Below are positions 56,011-64,000 of a stretch of DNA of 64,000 bases, piece by piece. The stretch's first letter is position 1; each line of letters opens with the position of its first letter. The notes under the pieces are model-generated. The model saw only the letters and a program-made list of their open reading frames with translations. It made no database searches and had not been told where the DNA came from. The stretch is from CAWINH01 sp963837425 (GTDB lineage: Bacteria; Chloroflexota; Limnocylindria; QHBO01). The stretch covers positions 434,001 to 498,000 of the forward strand of contig CAWINH010000002.1 of assembly GCA_963837425.1 (NCBI GenBank), written 5' to 3'. A program made the translations under genes and the position numbers.

Positions 56011-57393
56011 TTAGCCGCCGCCGGAGAACGGCAGCGTGGCGGCGCCGACCACCGCATCGCCGACCGTCACGTTCAGCTCCCAGCAGCCCGGGGTCGGCAC
56101 CGCGAGCCCGTCCACCCACACGTACGAGGCGTGCCGCTTCCCCGAGATCGTCGGCAGCGGCTCCACCGGTTTGGCGTTCACGTGCCCGATGAGGAGATCG
56201 CCGCTCGAGGGCGACCGAAGCGTGGCGCCCACCGTGCCGCCGATGTCGGCGGGAGGTGAGATGCGCACAAGCAGCCGGGTCAGCGTCCCGTTGCCGGCCA
56301 CCCAGCCCTCGGGCATCACGGACGGGACGACAAAGGCGCCAGGACCGCCGAGCTCCCGATAGCCTCCGTACTCGTCGACCGGCGAGGTGGGGCATCCGTC
56401 AAAAGCCACGGGCGGCGTCCAGTCGGGCGGGAGCGTTGCGCGGACCCACCCGCCCAGCTCCCGGGCGTACATGCAGGCGATCGGGCCGTTCGCGTCCGCG
56501 GCGACCAGCGCGTAGAACGTCGGGTCCTTCCCGGTCCAGCCTGGGTCGACGAGGTGGGCGTCAACCCAGCCGGCGTACTCGATCGGCAGATCGCGGCGGA
56601 TCGCACAGGTGCCGAGCGTGAAGGCACGCACGTAGCCTGGCGGCGTAAGGGCCACCTGCGCCTGCACGGCGGCAGGACCGCGCGGCCCTGAGCCTAGCGT
56701 CGTCGGCGCTGAGCCTGGCGTCGCGGGCTCGGAGCCTCGCGCGCTCGGGGCCGATGCGGCCGGCGGCCAACCGGCAATCACGAGCGCCGCCGCCAGGATC
56801 GCGGCGGGCGCGGCGGCGGCGAGGATCCACCGACGGCGCGAGGGGCGCTCGGGCGGCCGAGCGATAGCGGCGCGCACCATTTCGGCATCCACGGTCACCG
56901 GCAGGCCCTCGAGGCCGGAGCGCACCGCGCGGCGCAGCCCCTCCGGATCGTCGCCGAGCGCCGCCGCGCGAAGCTCGGCGACGCGGGCGGCCGGAATCTC
57001 GAGGTGCCGTGCGATCGCGCCGTCTCGCAGATCGCCAACGAGGGCGAGTGCCACGACCGCGCGCGCGAGCGGCCCGAGCTCACGAACGCGGTGATCGTCC
57101 GCTGTCGGGGAGACGGGGTCGACCGACCGTGACCGCGACCTGAGCCGCAGCGCATGGATGGCGCCGCGGCCGAGCAGCTCGGTCCGCAGCTCCCCGCGAT
57201 CGATCTCCGCCAGGCGCTCCGGGGAGAGGCGCGAGGCGTCGGCGAGGGCGCGGGCGGCCGCCTCGTCCGCATCGGCCCGATGCTGGAGGATGAGGAATGC
57301 GACGCCGGTCGCCTCCCGGCCGAACGTGCTTGCCAGCAGCGACAGGGAGACGGGCCGGTGTTCGCGCAGGCTCTCGAGCAGGTTGTCGGTCAT
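56011..57393 (-). CDS. One-TM protein with sigma-factor-like cytosolic part and exported domain
   Basis: This 460-residue protein (ATG 57393) reads TDNLLESLREHRPVSLSLLA, then a helical region resembling RNA polymerase sigma region 2-to-4 (RVRELGPLARAVVALALVGD, GAIARHLEIPAARVAELRAA, a helix-turn-helix-like stretch). A transmembrane segment follows (RRRWILAAAAPAAILAAALV, about residues 196-215), then an Ala/Ser/Pro linker and a 220-residue exported beta domain (YVRAFTLGTCAIRRDLPIEY, AFDGCPTSPVDEYGGYRELG). The layout recalls membrane-bound sigma/anti-sigma fusions that sense outside signals. DNA binding is inferred, not proven. It may share a transcript with the upstream oxidoreductase, 28 nt away. 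Confidence 0.6.
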   Translation of the reverse strand: MTDNLLESLREHRPVSLSLLASTFGREATGVAFLILQHRADADEAAARALADASRLSPERLAEIDRGELRTELLGRGAIHALRLRSRSRSVDPVSPTADDHRVRELGPLARAVVALALVGDLRDGAIARHLEIPAARVAELRAAALGDDPEGLRRAVRSGLEGLPVTVDAEMVRAAIARPPERPSRRRWILAAAAPAAILAAALVIAGWPPAASAPSARGSEPATPGSAPTTLGSGPRGPAAVQAQVALTPPGYVRAFTLGTCAIRRDLPIEYAGWVDAHLVDPGWTGKDPTFYALVAADANGPIACMYARELGGWVRATLPPDWTPPVAFDGCPTSPVDEYGGYRELGGPGAFVVPSVMPEGWVAGNGTLTRLLVRISPPADIGGTVGATLRSPSSGDLLIGHVNAKPVEPLPTISGKRHASYVWVDGLAVPTPGCWELNVTVGDAVVGAATLPFSGGG

Positions 57394-57421
57394 CAAGAAT
57401 TCGTACGCGATCCGGTACGCC

Positions 57422-58573
57422 TCATCGTATCTCCGGCAGGGCACGGTCCGCGCGCAGCGCATCCGGGAGGGCCGGCGGCCGCTCCTCGAGGATCGCACGA
57501 ATTGCGAGCTCCGCGGATGCGGGACCGGTGGAGATGCCCCATGGCCCGTGACCGACGCAGACGTGGAGGCCGGCTCGGTCAGGCATGGGCCCGATAAACG
57601 GGCGCCCGTCGACCGACTGTGGCCGGGCGCAGACCCGTGCGCGGAGGATCGGCGCCCGCTCGAGCGACGGCACGAACCGCGCGCCGCGCGAGCGCAGGAT
57701 AGGTGCCAGCGCGTCCGGCTCGGGTGCGGCGGGCAGGAACGTGGAACCGATCGTCGTCGTCTCGCCGACACTCACCATGCTGAATGTCGAGTGGATCTCG
57801 TCGGTCGCATCGTCGGGGTCGAGCGGCCGGTTGACGGTCGAAGCGGCTCCTTCCTCGAGCACGCTGAGAGCCGGGGTCGGCAGGGCGACCTGGACCGTGA
57901 CGCCGTGGGTCGGTCGCAGCGGACGCCACGCCCCGTCGGCCGCAGCCAGCGGCGGGGTCCACGGCCCGGCGGCCAGCAGCACCGCCCCGGCCTCGATGCG
58001 GGAGCCGTCCGCGAGCCGCACGCCGCGGACACGTGTGCCTTCCGCCAGCAGCTCGACGGCGGGCGTCCCGGTGCGGATCTCCGCGCCGAAGGCGGCAGCG
58101 CGGTGGGCCATGGCCGCCGTCGCCGCCTCGGGCGGAATCGGGTAGCCGGTCGCGAGCCGGACAGCGCACAGGTCCGCGGCCAGGATCGGCTCGGTCTCCT
58201 GGAGATCCGCCGGCGCCAGGAAGTGCGGGGCAAGCTCGGGCAGCTCGTCCGCGAGCTCGCGCGCCCGAGCGCGGGCGTCCGCCTCGTCCTCGGCGAGCAG
58301 GATCAGCCCGGCCTCTCTCGCCGGAAAATCGAAGCCGGGCGACTCGTCGGCGAGCGCGCGGTAAAGGGCCAGGGTCCTGGCATGGAGAGGCGCCAGCACC
58401 TGATCGAATGGGTGCTGGACAGCGCCCGAATTGCGACCGGACGCGCCAGCGCCGATCGAGGTCGCCTCGAGGAGCAGGACCGTCGCGCCGCGTTCGGCGG
58501 CGAAGGCCGCAGCCGAGCAGCCGATGATCCCTCCCCCCACCACGAGCAGATCGGTCTTAGCCTCGGAAGCCAC
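57422..58573 (-). CDS. FAD-dependent oxidoreductase, DAO family (glycine/sarcosine/D-amino-acid oxidase-like)
   Basis: This 383-residue flavoprotein has the Rossmann FAD motif TDLLVVGGGIIGCSAAAFAA, the second glycine-rich element SIGAGASGRNSGAVQHPFDQ, GAVLLAAGPWTPPL in the middle, and the C-terminal FAD-binding VDGRPFIGPMPDRAGLHVCV with GHGPWGISTGPASAELAIRA. This is the pattern of soluble amine or amino-acid oxidases; the substrate is unknown. The GTG start at 58573 lies 8 nt from TACAGT on the minus strand (58582-58587), again a leaderless layout. Divergent from pth. Confidence 0.85.
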   Translation of the reverse strand: MASEAKTDLLVVGGGIIGCSAAAFAAERGATVLLLEATSIGAGASGRNSGAVQHPFDQVLAPLHARTLALYRALADESPGFDFPAREAGLILLAEDEADARARARELADELPELAPHFLAPADLQETEPILAADLCAVRLATGYPIPPEAATAAMAHRAAAFGAEIRTGTPAVELLAEGTRVRGVRLADGSRIEAGAVLLAAGPWTPPLAAADGAWRPLRPTHGVTVQVALPTPALSVLEEGAASTVNRPLDPDDATDEIHSTFSMVSVGETTTIGSTFLPAAPEPDALAPILRSRGARFVPSLERAPILRARVCARPQSVDGRPFIGPMPDRAGLHVCVGHGPWGISTGPASAELAIRAILEERPPALPDALRADRALPEIR

Positions 58574-58601
58574 GCCCCGTCACTGTAGCAGCCGACGCGG
58601 C

Positions 58602-58619
58602 TACCATCGGTCCGGCATG
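58602..58619 (+). promoter_or_regulatory. -10 box 9 nt before pth, leaderless layout
   Basis: TACCAT (58602-58607) lies 9 nt before ATG 58617. It is the same hexamer as the -10 of the hrcA operon. No ribosome-binding site fits between them and no strong -35 is visible. Confidence 0.45.
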
Positions 58620-59213
58620 AAGGCGATCTGCGGCCTCGGGAACCCGGGCGAACGCTACCGGCTCACGCGCCACAACGTTGGCTTCCGGGTCGTCGACCTG
58701 CTCGCGGACCGATGGGGCCTGAGCGGGCAGGGTCGCCTGCGCGATGGGTCGGCGCAGCTCGAGGCCCGGCTGGACGACCCGGTGGGCCGCGTCCTGCTCA
58801 TCAAGCCCCAGCGCTTCATGAACCGATCCGGCGGCGCGCTGCGCGCCGCCCTCCGCCAGACGGACGTCGAGGTGGCAGACGATCTCCTGGTGGTCGCCGA
58901 TGACGTGGATCTGCCCCTCGGCCGCATCCGCCTCCGCCGAGAGGGCTCGGCCGGTGGCCACAACGGCCTGCGCGACATCATCGCCAGTCTGGCGACGAAC
59001 GAGTTCAGTCGGCTGCGGGTGGGCATCGGCCGGCCGAACGGCTCGCGCGCGACCGTCGATCACGTCCTCGCCACGTTCCGAAGCGACGAGCGCGAGCTCG
59101 TCGACGCCGCGATCGCGACCGCGGCCGACGCGGTCGAGAGCTGGCTGCGCGACGGGATCGACGCGGCGATGAACGGCTACAACGGGCTCGACCTGGCGGT
59201 TCCGCCGGCGTGA
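58617..59213 (+). CDS. pth: Peptidyl-tRNA hydrolase
   Basis: Pth recycles tRNA from peptidyl-tRNA released by stalled ribosomes. The 198-residue protein has KAICGLGNPGERYRLTRHNV with the catalytic His and Asn neighbours (H-N-V-G-F), LIKPQRFMNRSGGALRAALR, LLVVADDVDLPLGRIRLRR, GSAGGHNGLRDIIASLATNE and RLRVGIGRPNG. All active-site residues (His, Asp in VADDVDLP, Asn in GGHNG) are present. It overlaps mfd by 4 nt (GTGA); pth-mfd is a conserved pair in Gram-positives. Confidence 0.96.
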   Translation: MKAICGLGNPGERYRLTRHNVGFRVVDLLADRWGLSGQGRLRDGSAQLEARLDDPVGRVLLIKPQRFMNRSGGALRAALRQTDVEVADDLLVVADDVDLPLGRIRLRREGSAGGHNGLRDIIASLATNEFSRLRVGIGRPNGSRATVDHVLATFRSDERELVDAAIATAADAVESWLRDGIDAAMNGYNGLDLAVPPA

Positions 59214-62200
59214 GCGGCGTCGCGACCCGGGCGCGGCCGCCGGCCCCCAGCCGCGGAGGAGCGGATCGGCGTGTCGCCGCGCTCACCGGGGAGCTGCTCG
59301 TGCATCTGCCGGAGGGCGGTGAGCTTCGGGTGCCCGCGGAGGCGCGGGCCGCGCACCTTGCCGCCCGTCGCGCGAGCCTGCGCGAGGGCCAGCCGATGGT
59401 CGTCGTGGTGCGCACCGAGGAGGAGGCGCATCGGCTCGCCGACGATCTCGCGGCCTGGCTGCCGACCGGGCGCGTCCGGGTTCTCCCGGAGCGGGCGGCG
59501 CTGCCGCTCGAACGTGCGCTGCCGGAACACGACGAGTCGGCCGAGCGGCTCGACGTGCTCGCATGGCTGGGTGGCCGGGCGCGCGCCATCATTCTCGTCG
59601 CCCCACTGCAGGCGCTCGCCCAGCGGACCCTGGCGCCGGATCAGCTGGCGGCAGGTCGCGTGACACTCGGCACGGGTGAGCGGATCGCCCAGCGGGAGCT
59701 CCTCACGCGCCTGGTGGAGGGCGGCTACGAGCCGGCGGTCGAGGTGAGCGGTGTCGGCGAGTTCGCGAACCGCGGCGGCATCATCGACGTCTGGCCGCCG
59801 GGCGTGGACGAGCCGCTGCGAATCGAGCTCGTTGGCGACGAGGTCGAGTCGTTGCGCGCCTTCGACCCCATGACCCAGGCCAGCCGCGGCCGTCTCGAGC
59901 ATGCGACGCTGCTGCCCGCCGGGGAGTTCCTGCCCGCCGCCGGATGGCAGGACCTCGGCGAGCGGGCGCCGTCGCTCGAGTCCGAGGCACTGATCGCCGA
60001 CCTCGGCCGCCTCGAGCAGGGGGACCTGGGGGAGGCCGCCGAAACGTGGGCGAGGTTCCTCACGGCGGGGGCGACCGCCCACCATCTCCCCACCGGCGCC
60101 TACCTCGTGCTCACCGATCCCGCCGAGCTCGGCGGGATCGCCGCGGATCTCGACGCGCAGGCGAATCAGCGGCGCGACGGGCTCGCCGCCGCGGGCGAGC
60201 TGCCCGCGGACTGGCCGCTGCCCTTCGATGCCGCCGAAACGCTGGCCACGCTCCGCGCGGCGGCGGTCGAGTGGCTGGACGAGGGCGTGGAGGGCTCCTC
60301 GGGATATGCCGCCGCTCCGCAGCTGCCCGGGCGTGCCGATCGGCTCGGCGCCTGGCTCGGCGAGCTGGCGGCGGCCGGGCGTCGGACGGTGGTGACGACC
60401 GATCAGGCGAGCCGGGTCGGCGAGCTGCTCGCAGACGTCGGGCTGCTGGCGGCGCCGGTCGCCGAGCTCCGGGAGACACCTCCGCCGGGTGGCATCGGCC
60501 TGGTCCATGGCTCGCTTTCGGCCGGCTTCAGCCACGAGCCGAGCGGACTGCTGGTGCTCAGCGATCGGGAGCTGTTCGGCGCAATCCGCGTTCGCCGCCT
60601 CACCCGCGCAAAGCAGGTCGTGACCCGCGACCTCATCGGCAAGCTGGAGCCCGGTGACCTCGTCGTCCACGTCGACCACGGGATCGCGCGGTACGTGGGC
60701 ATGACCCAGCGCGAATACGGCGGCGCGGTGAAGGAGTACCTCCAGCTCGACTTCGCGGGTGACGACAAGATCTTCCTGCCCGCCGACATGATCGGTCGCA
60801 TCACCCGTTACAGCGGTGGCGCTGGACCGGCGCTGAGCAAGCTGGGCGGCACCGAGTGGGAGCGCACCAAGCGCCGGGTACGGCGGGCGGTCGCCGACCT
60901 CGCGGACGAGCTGCTCGAGATCTATGCGGCGCGCGAAGCGGCCCCGGGGTTCGCGTTCGGCGCCGACAGCGTCTGGCAGCGTGAGCTCGAGGAGGCGTTC
61001 CCGTACAGCGAGACGCCCGATCAGGCGCGGACGATCGAGGAGGTCAAGGCCGACATGCTCCGCCGGCGCCCGATGGATCGGCTCGTCTGCGGCGATGTCG
61101 GCTACGGGAAGACCGAGGTTGCGCTGCGCGCTGCGTTCAAGGCGGTGCAGGATGGGAAGCAGGTGGCGGTATTGGTGCCGACGACCGTGCTCGCCCAGCA
61201 GCACCTCGGCACGTTCACACGTCGCCTCGCGCCGTTCCCGGTGCGGGTCGCGATGCTGAGCCGGTTCGTACCGAAGCGTCAGCAGGAGGCGGTCACCGCC
61301 GGTGTCGCCGACGGGACGGTGGACATCCTGATCGGGACCCACCGCATGCTGTCCCGCGACGTCGCCTTCGCCGATCTCGGGCTCCTCGTCGTCGACGAGG
61401 AGCAGCGCTTCGGGGTGGCGCAGAAGGAGCGGATCAAGTCGCTGCGGCGCGAGGTGGACGTCCTGACCCTGTCGGCGACGCCGATTCCGCGGACCCTGCA
61501 CCTCTCCCTGGTTGGCATCCGCGACCTGTCGGTGATCGAGACGCCGCCAGAGGCCCGGCTCCCGATCCAGACCCGCATCGCCGAGGACGACGACGGCCTG
61601 ATACGCGACGCGATCAACCGCGAGCTGGATCGCGGAGGCCAGGTCTTCTTCGTCCACAATCGGGTCGACACGATCGAGGGCGCCGCTGAGCGCGTCCGTC
61701 GCCTTGTGCCGCGTGCGCGGGTGGCGATCGGCCACGGCCAGATGTCGGAGGGGATGCTCGAGCGGGTCATGCTCGACTTCGACGCGGGCAAGTTCGACGT
61801 CCTGGTGTCCACCACGATCATCGAGTCGGGCCTCGACATCCCGAACGCGAACACGATCATCATCAGCCGCGCCGACACGTTCGGGCTCGCGCAGCTCTAC
61901 CAGCTGCGCGGTCGGGTCGGCAGATCCGACCGCCGGGCCCACGCGTACCTCCTCCACCGCCGCGGGCTGCCGCTCTCACCGGTCGCTCGCAAGCGCCTCC
62001 ACGCGATCTTCTCCGCATCGGACCTCGGGGCCGGGTATCAGATCGCTCTCTCCGACCTCGAGATCCGCGGCGCCGGCAACATCCTGGGCGCCGAGCAGCA
62101 CGGGTTCATGGAGGCTGTCGGCTTCGAGCTCTACACCCGGATGCTGGCCGAGGCGGTCGACGTGCGCCGCGGTCGGCTGCCGTCACCGGAGAAGGCCCCG

Positions 62201-62620
62201 GTGCGCCTTGACCTGCCCGGATCGGCCTACCTGCCGGACGACTACATCGCCGATGCCGGGGCCAAGCTCGAGATGTATCGGCGCTTCGCGGACCTGCGCT
62301 CATCCGCGGACGGCGAGGCGCTGCGGGCGGAGCTCCGCGACCGGTTCGGCCCGCCGCCGGGCCCGGTCGACGGGCTGTTCCGCGCGGTCGAGGTCCGGAT
62401 TGCCGCCGAGGCCGCCGGCGTGCCCGACGTGCGCGCCGAGTCCGCACGGGTGACCCTGAAGTGGCCGCGCTATGACCGCGCGCGGGTCGTGACGGCCCTC
62501 TCGCTGGCCGGATTCCGGCCGGTCGCCGGATCGAACCAGGTCCGGATTCCGGTGGCCGCCGGTCGCGACCCCGTCGACGTCGCGCTGCGAGTCCTGGCTG
62601 CGCTCGTGCCCGGGGCCTGA
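59210..62620 (+). CDS. mfd: Transcription-repair coupling factor Mfd
   Basis: Mfd removes RNA polymerase stalled at DNA lesions and recruits UvrA. The 1136-residue protein has the UvrB-like N-terminal module, and the RNA-polymerase-interacting domain (about residues 475-545: GDLVVHVDHGIARYVGMTQR, DKIFLPADMIGRITRY). The RecG-like translocase has Walker A CGDVGYGKTEVALRAA (about 627), VPTTVLAQQHLGTF, the DEEQ box VVDEEQRFGVAQKERIKSLR, SATPIPRTLHLSLVGIRDLS and the TRG-type GRVGRSDRRAHAYLL. The C-terminal UvrA-interaction domain contains LRAELRDRFGPPPGPVD. GTG start in the pth stop. Convergent with the efflux gene, 7 nt away. Confidence 0.97.
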   Translation: MSGVATRARPPAPSRGGADRRVAALTGELLVHLPEGGELRVPAEARAAHLAARRASLREGQPMVVVVRTEEEAHRLADDLAAWLPTGRVRVLPERAALPLERALPEHDESAERLDVLAWLGGRARAIILVAPLQALAQRTLAPDQLAAGRVTLGTGERIAQRELLTRLVEGGYEPAVEVSGVGEFANRGGIIDVWPPGVDEPLRIELVGDEVESLRAFDPMTQASRGRLEHATLLPAGEFLPAAGWQDLGERAPSLESEALIADLGRLEQGDLGEAAETWARFLTAGATAHHLPTGAYLVLTDPAELGGIAADLDAQANQRRDGLAAAGELPADWPLPFDAAETLATLRAAAVEWLDEGVEGSSGYAAAPQLPGRADRLGAWLGELAAAGRRTVVTTDQASRVGELLADVGLLAAPVAELRETPPPGGIGLVHGSLSAGFSHEPSGLLVLSDRELFGAIRVRRLTRAKQVVTRDLIGKLEPGDLVVHVDHGIARYVGMTQREYGGAVKEYLQLDFAGDDKIFLPADMIGRITRYSGGAGPALSKLGGTEWERTKRRVRRAVADLADELLEIYAAREAAPGFAFGADSVWQRELEEAFPYSETPDQARTIEEVKADMLRRRPMDRLVCGDVGYGKTEVALRAAFKAVQDGKQVAVLVPTTVLAQQHLGTFTRRLAPFPVRVAMLSRFVPKRQQEAVTAGVADGTVDILIGTHRMLSRDVAFADLGLLVVDEEQRFGVAQKERIKSLRREVDVLTLSATPIPRTLHLSLVGIRDLSVIETPPEARLPIQTRIAEDDDGLIRDAINRELDRGGQVFFVHNRVDTIEGAAERVRRLVPRARVAIGHGQMSEGMLERVMLDFDAGKFDVLVSTTIIESGLDIPNANTIIISRADTFGLAQLYQLRGRVGRSDRRAHAYLLHRRGLPLSPVARKRLHAIFSASDLGAGYQIALSDLEIRGAGNILGAEQHGFMEAVGFELYTRMLAEAVDVRRGRLPSPEKAPVRLDLPGSAYLPDDYIADAGAKLEMYRRFADLRSSADGEALRAELRDRFGPPPGPVDGLFRAVEVRIAAEAAGVPDVRAESARVTLKWPRYDRARVVTALSLAGFRPVAGSNQVRIPVAAGRDPVDVALRVLAALVPGA

Positions 62621-62627
62621 GGCGCGC

Positions 62628-64000
62628 TCAGAGCTCGATGCCGGCCTCCGCGTCGGCGATCAGCGATTCGGGCGTCGCGTGCTCCTCCCACGAGCGGTGC
62701 CCGCCACGAAGGAGCGAGACGACCGCCCCGACGGCACTCGCGATCACCCCGGCACCGAACGCGACGTGCAGGGCGCCGATGAACGGCGCGAGGTTGATGC
62801 CCGCCGACCCGGTCTGGGTGCCGGCGAAGACGGCAACCATGACCTGCGGGTCCATGGCGCTCGTGATGAGGCCAATGGCCAGCGCGATCGAGATGATGAA
62901 GCCGGTGTTCGTAAACATGGCCCGCATCCCGGCCCCGATCCCGCGCTTCGCCGGCGGCAGGACGCCCATCACCGCGCTCGTGTTCGGCGAGTTGAAGATG
63001 CCGGCGCCCGCGCCGATGACGAGCTGCCATCCGGCGAGCTGCCAGTACGGTGTCTCCACCGCGATCGTCAGCAGGCCGGCCAGGCCGACCCCGGTGACGA
63101 CCATCCCGAGCGTTGCCAGGAGCCGGGATCCGTATCGGTCCGAGAGCACGCCCGAGATCGGCGACAGGACGAGCATGCCGATCGCCAGCGGCGCCAGCTC
63201 GATGCCCGCGGTCACCGGGTCCGCGCCCTTGACCCCCTGGAGGTAGAAGACGAGGAGGAAGAGCACCGAGTAGCGGGCGACTCCGTTCAGCAGCCCGGTG
63301 AAGTTGCCGAGCGCGAAGAGCCGATCCTGGAAGAGCGTCAGGTCCAGCAGCGGCGTCGCGACGCGCGCCTCGACGAGGAGGAGAACCGGCAGGATGACCA
63401 CGAACAGCGCGAATCCGCCGATCACCCACCAGGTCGTCCAGCCGTAGATCCCGCCGAAAGCAAGCGACGTCATGAGGGCGAGGAGCGCGGCGAGGTACAG
63501 GGACGAGCCCCACCAGTCGATCGAGACCTCCCGCTGGGCGGGGTGTTGCTCGACGAGGATGAGCGCCGCCGACAGGGTCCCGATCACGCCGATCGGCACG
63601 TTGAACCAGAAGACCCAGGTCCAGCCGAAGCCGGTCAGCCATCCGCCGAGGATTGGCCCGATGATCAGGCCGGCTCCGACGACCATGGCGTTGATGCCGA
63701 GCGCCCGGCCAAGCTCCCGGCGTGGAAACGCATCGGTCACCAGGGCCGATGAGTTCGCGAACATGAATGCCGCACCCACACCCTGCACGACCCGCCCCGC
63801 GATGAGGGCCAGCGCCGTCGGGGCCAGGGCGCAGAAGGCGGAGGCCAGGGTGAAGACCGCCGAGCCCAGCACGAACGTCCGCGCCCGGCCCCAGCGATCC
63901 GCCATCCGCCCCGCGTTCAGCACGAGGACGGTGACCACCAGCGTGTAGCCGACGATGATCCACATCACCGCGAACAGGTCGGTATGCAGGTCGCGCAGGA
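62628..64000 (-). CDS. MFS drug-efflux transporter, EmrB/QacA type (5' end outside window)
   Basis: This proton-driven multidrug exporter has 14 expected helices. From the window edge inward: LHTDLFAVMWIIVGYTLVVT (TM2), the loop motif GRMADRWGRARTFVLGSAVF, GRVVQGVGAAFMFANSSALV (TM4), and motif C GINAMVVGAGLIIGPILGG-W with the antiporter signature G-x(6)-G-x(3)-G-P. The C-terminal half continues to a polar tail ending at 62628. The reading frame continues past 64000, so the start and TM1 (usually with a D1 motif) are missing. The substrate cannot be told. About 458 residues are visible. Confidence 0.9.
   Translation of the reverse strand, partial: LRDLHTDLFAVMWIIVGYTLVVTVLVLNAGRMADRWGRARTFVLGSAVFTLASAFCALAPTALALIAGRVVQGVGAAFMFANSSALVTDAFPRRELGRALGINAMVVGAGLIIGPILGGWLTGFGWTWVFWFNVPIGVIGTLSAALILVEQHPAQREVSIDWWGSSLYLAALLALMTSLAFGGIYGWTTWWVIGGFALFVVILPVLLLVEARVATPLLDLTLFQDRLFALGNFTGLLNGVARYSVLFLLVFYLQGVKGADPVTAGIELAPLAIGMLVLSPISGVLSDRYGSRLLATLGMVVTGVGLAGLLTIAVETPYWQLAGWQLVIGAGAGIFNSPNTSAVMGVLPPAKRGIGAGMRAMFTNTGFIISIALAIGLITSAMDPQVMVAVFAGTQTGSAGINLAPFIGALHVAFGAGVIASAVGAVVSLLRGGHRSWEEHATPESLIADAEAGIEL

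Overview
The window is very GC-rich (about 70 percent) and reads as a Gram-positive-like or monoderm-type bacterial chromosome. The Chloroflexota (Limnocylindria / Ellin6529-like soil and freshwater lineages) are my best guess. This is inferred from a Gram-positive-type LexA box, HrcA/CIRCE control of chaperones, an S-layer-homology (SLH) surface protein, no outer-membrane genes and a gene order close to the Bacillus rpsT/lepA/hrcA/dnaK/rpsU/ybeY supercluster. No rRNA, tRNA, CRISPR array, prophage or transposase was recognised.

Layout. 0-1.5 kb: decayed or frameshifted MFS and GNAT genes. 1.5-5.5 kb: a LexA-type palindrome in a promoter and the error-prone polymerase gene dnaE2. 5.5-11.4 kb: small zinc-ribbon and EF-Tu-domain-2-like proteins, a tandem pair of PAP2-family membrane enzymes, a VIT1-type metal transporter, a DUF4349 lipoprotein and bioY. 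11.5-15.5 kb: carAB behind a PyrR-type RNA hairpin. 15.5-19.9 kb: a membrane protein, a secreted lamin-tail/OB-fold protein, a nucleoside phosphorylase and a DUF5679 protein. 20-24.5 kb: ROK sugar kinase, gap, pgk, eno (lower glycolysis). 24.5-29.6 kb: rpsT, an SLH-anchored surface protein and a VanW-family protein. 30.6-38.2 kb: lepA, a membrane protein, hemW, then CIRCE-hrcA-grpE-dnaK. 38.3-43.4 kb: an interposed block (DUF11 protein, mscL, dimethylargininase-like enzyme, a 50-bp repeat tract, xth, a YcaQ-like glycosylase, a membrane protein). 43.4-46.6 kb: a second CIRCE, then dnaJ-prmA-rsmE-HIT. 46.6-52.4 kb: GNAT, small secreted proteins, a lipoprotein and a large repeat-bearing surface protein related to the SLH protein. 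52.4-56 kb: rpsU, yqeY, pgpH, ybeY. 56-64 kb: a one-TM regulator-like protein, an FAD oxidoreductase, pth-mfd and a partial drug-efflux MFS gene.

How the genes work together. The core is housekeeping: heat-shock chaperones under HrcA, ribosome maturation and quality control (LepA, PrmA, RsmE, YbeY, Pth, S20, S21), transcription-coupled repair (Mfd), base-excision repair (ExoIII), SOS mutagenesis (DnaE2), carbamoyl phosphate supply for pyrimidines and arginine, and lower glycolysis. The accessory layer is mainly cell surface: two paralogous secreted proteins share an N-terminal domain of about 400 residues and carry different C-terminal modules.

Data quality. Many universally intact genes (dnaE2, carB, udp, gap, pgk, eno, rpsT, lepA, hemW) are broken by single-base indels, clustered in 0-5 kb, 14-25 kb and 27.7-34.1 kb, while 5.5-13.9 kb and 34.3-64 kb are nearly clean. 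I treat these as probable sequencing or assembly errors and annotate whole genes across them. Exact joints, and some starts and stops there, are approximate. A recurring TANNNT hexamer 6-11 nt before start codons suggests that many transcripts here are leaderless.
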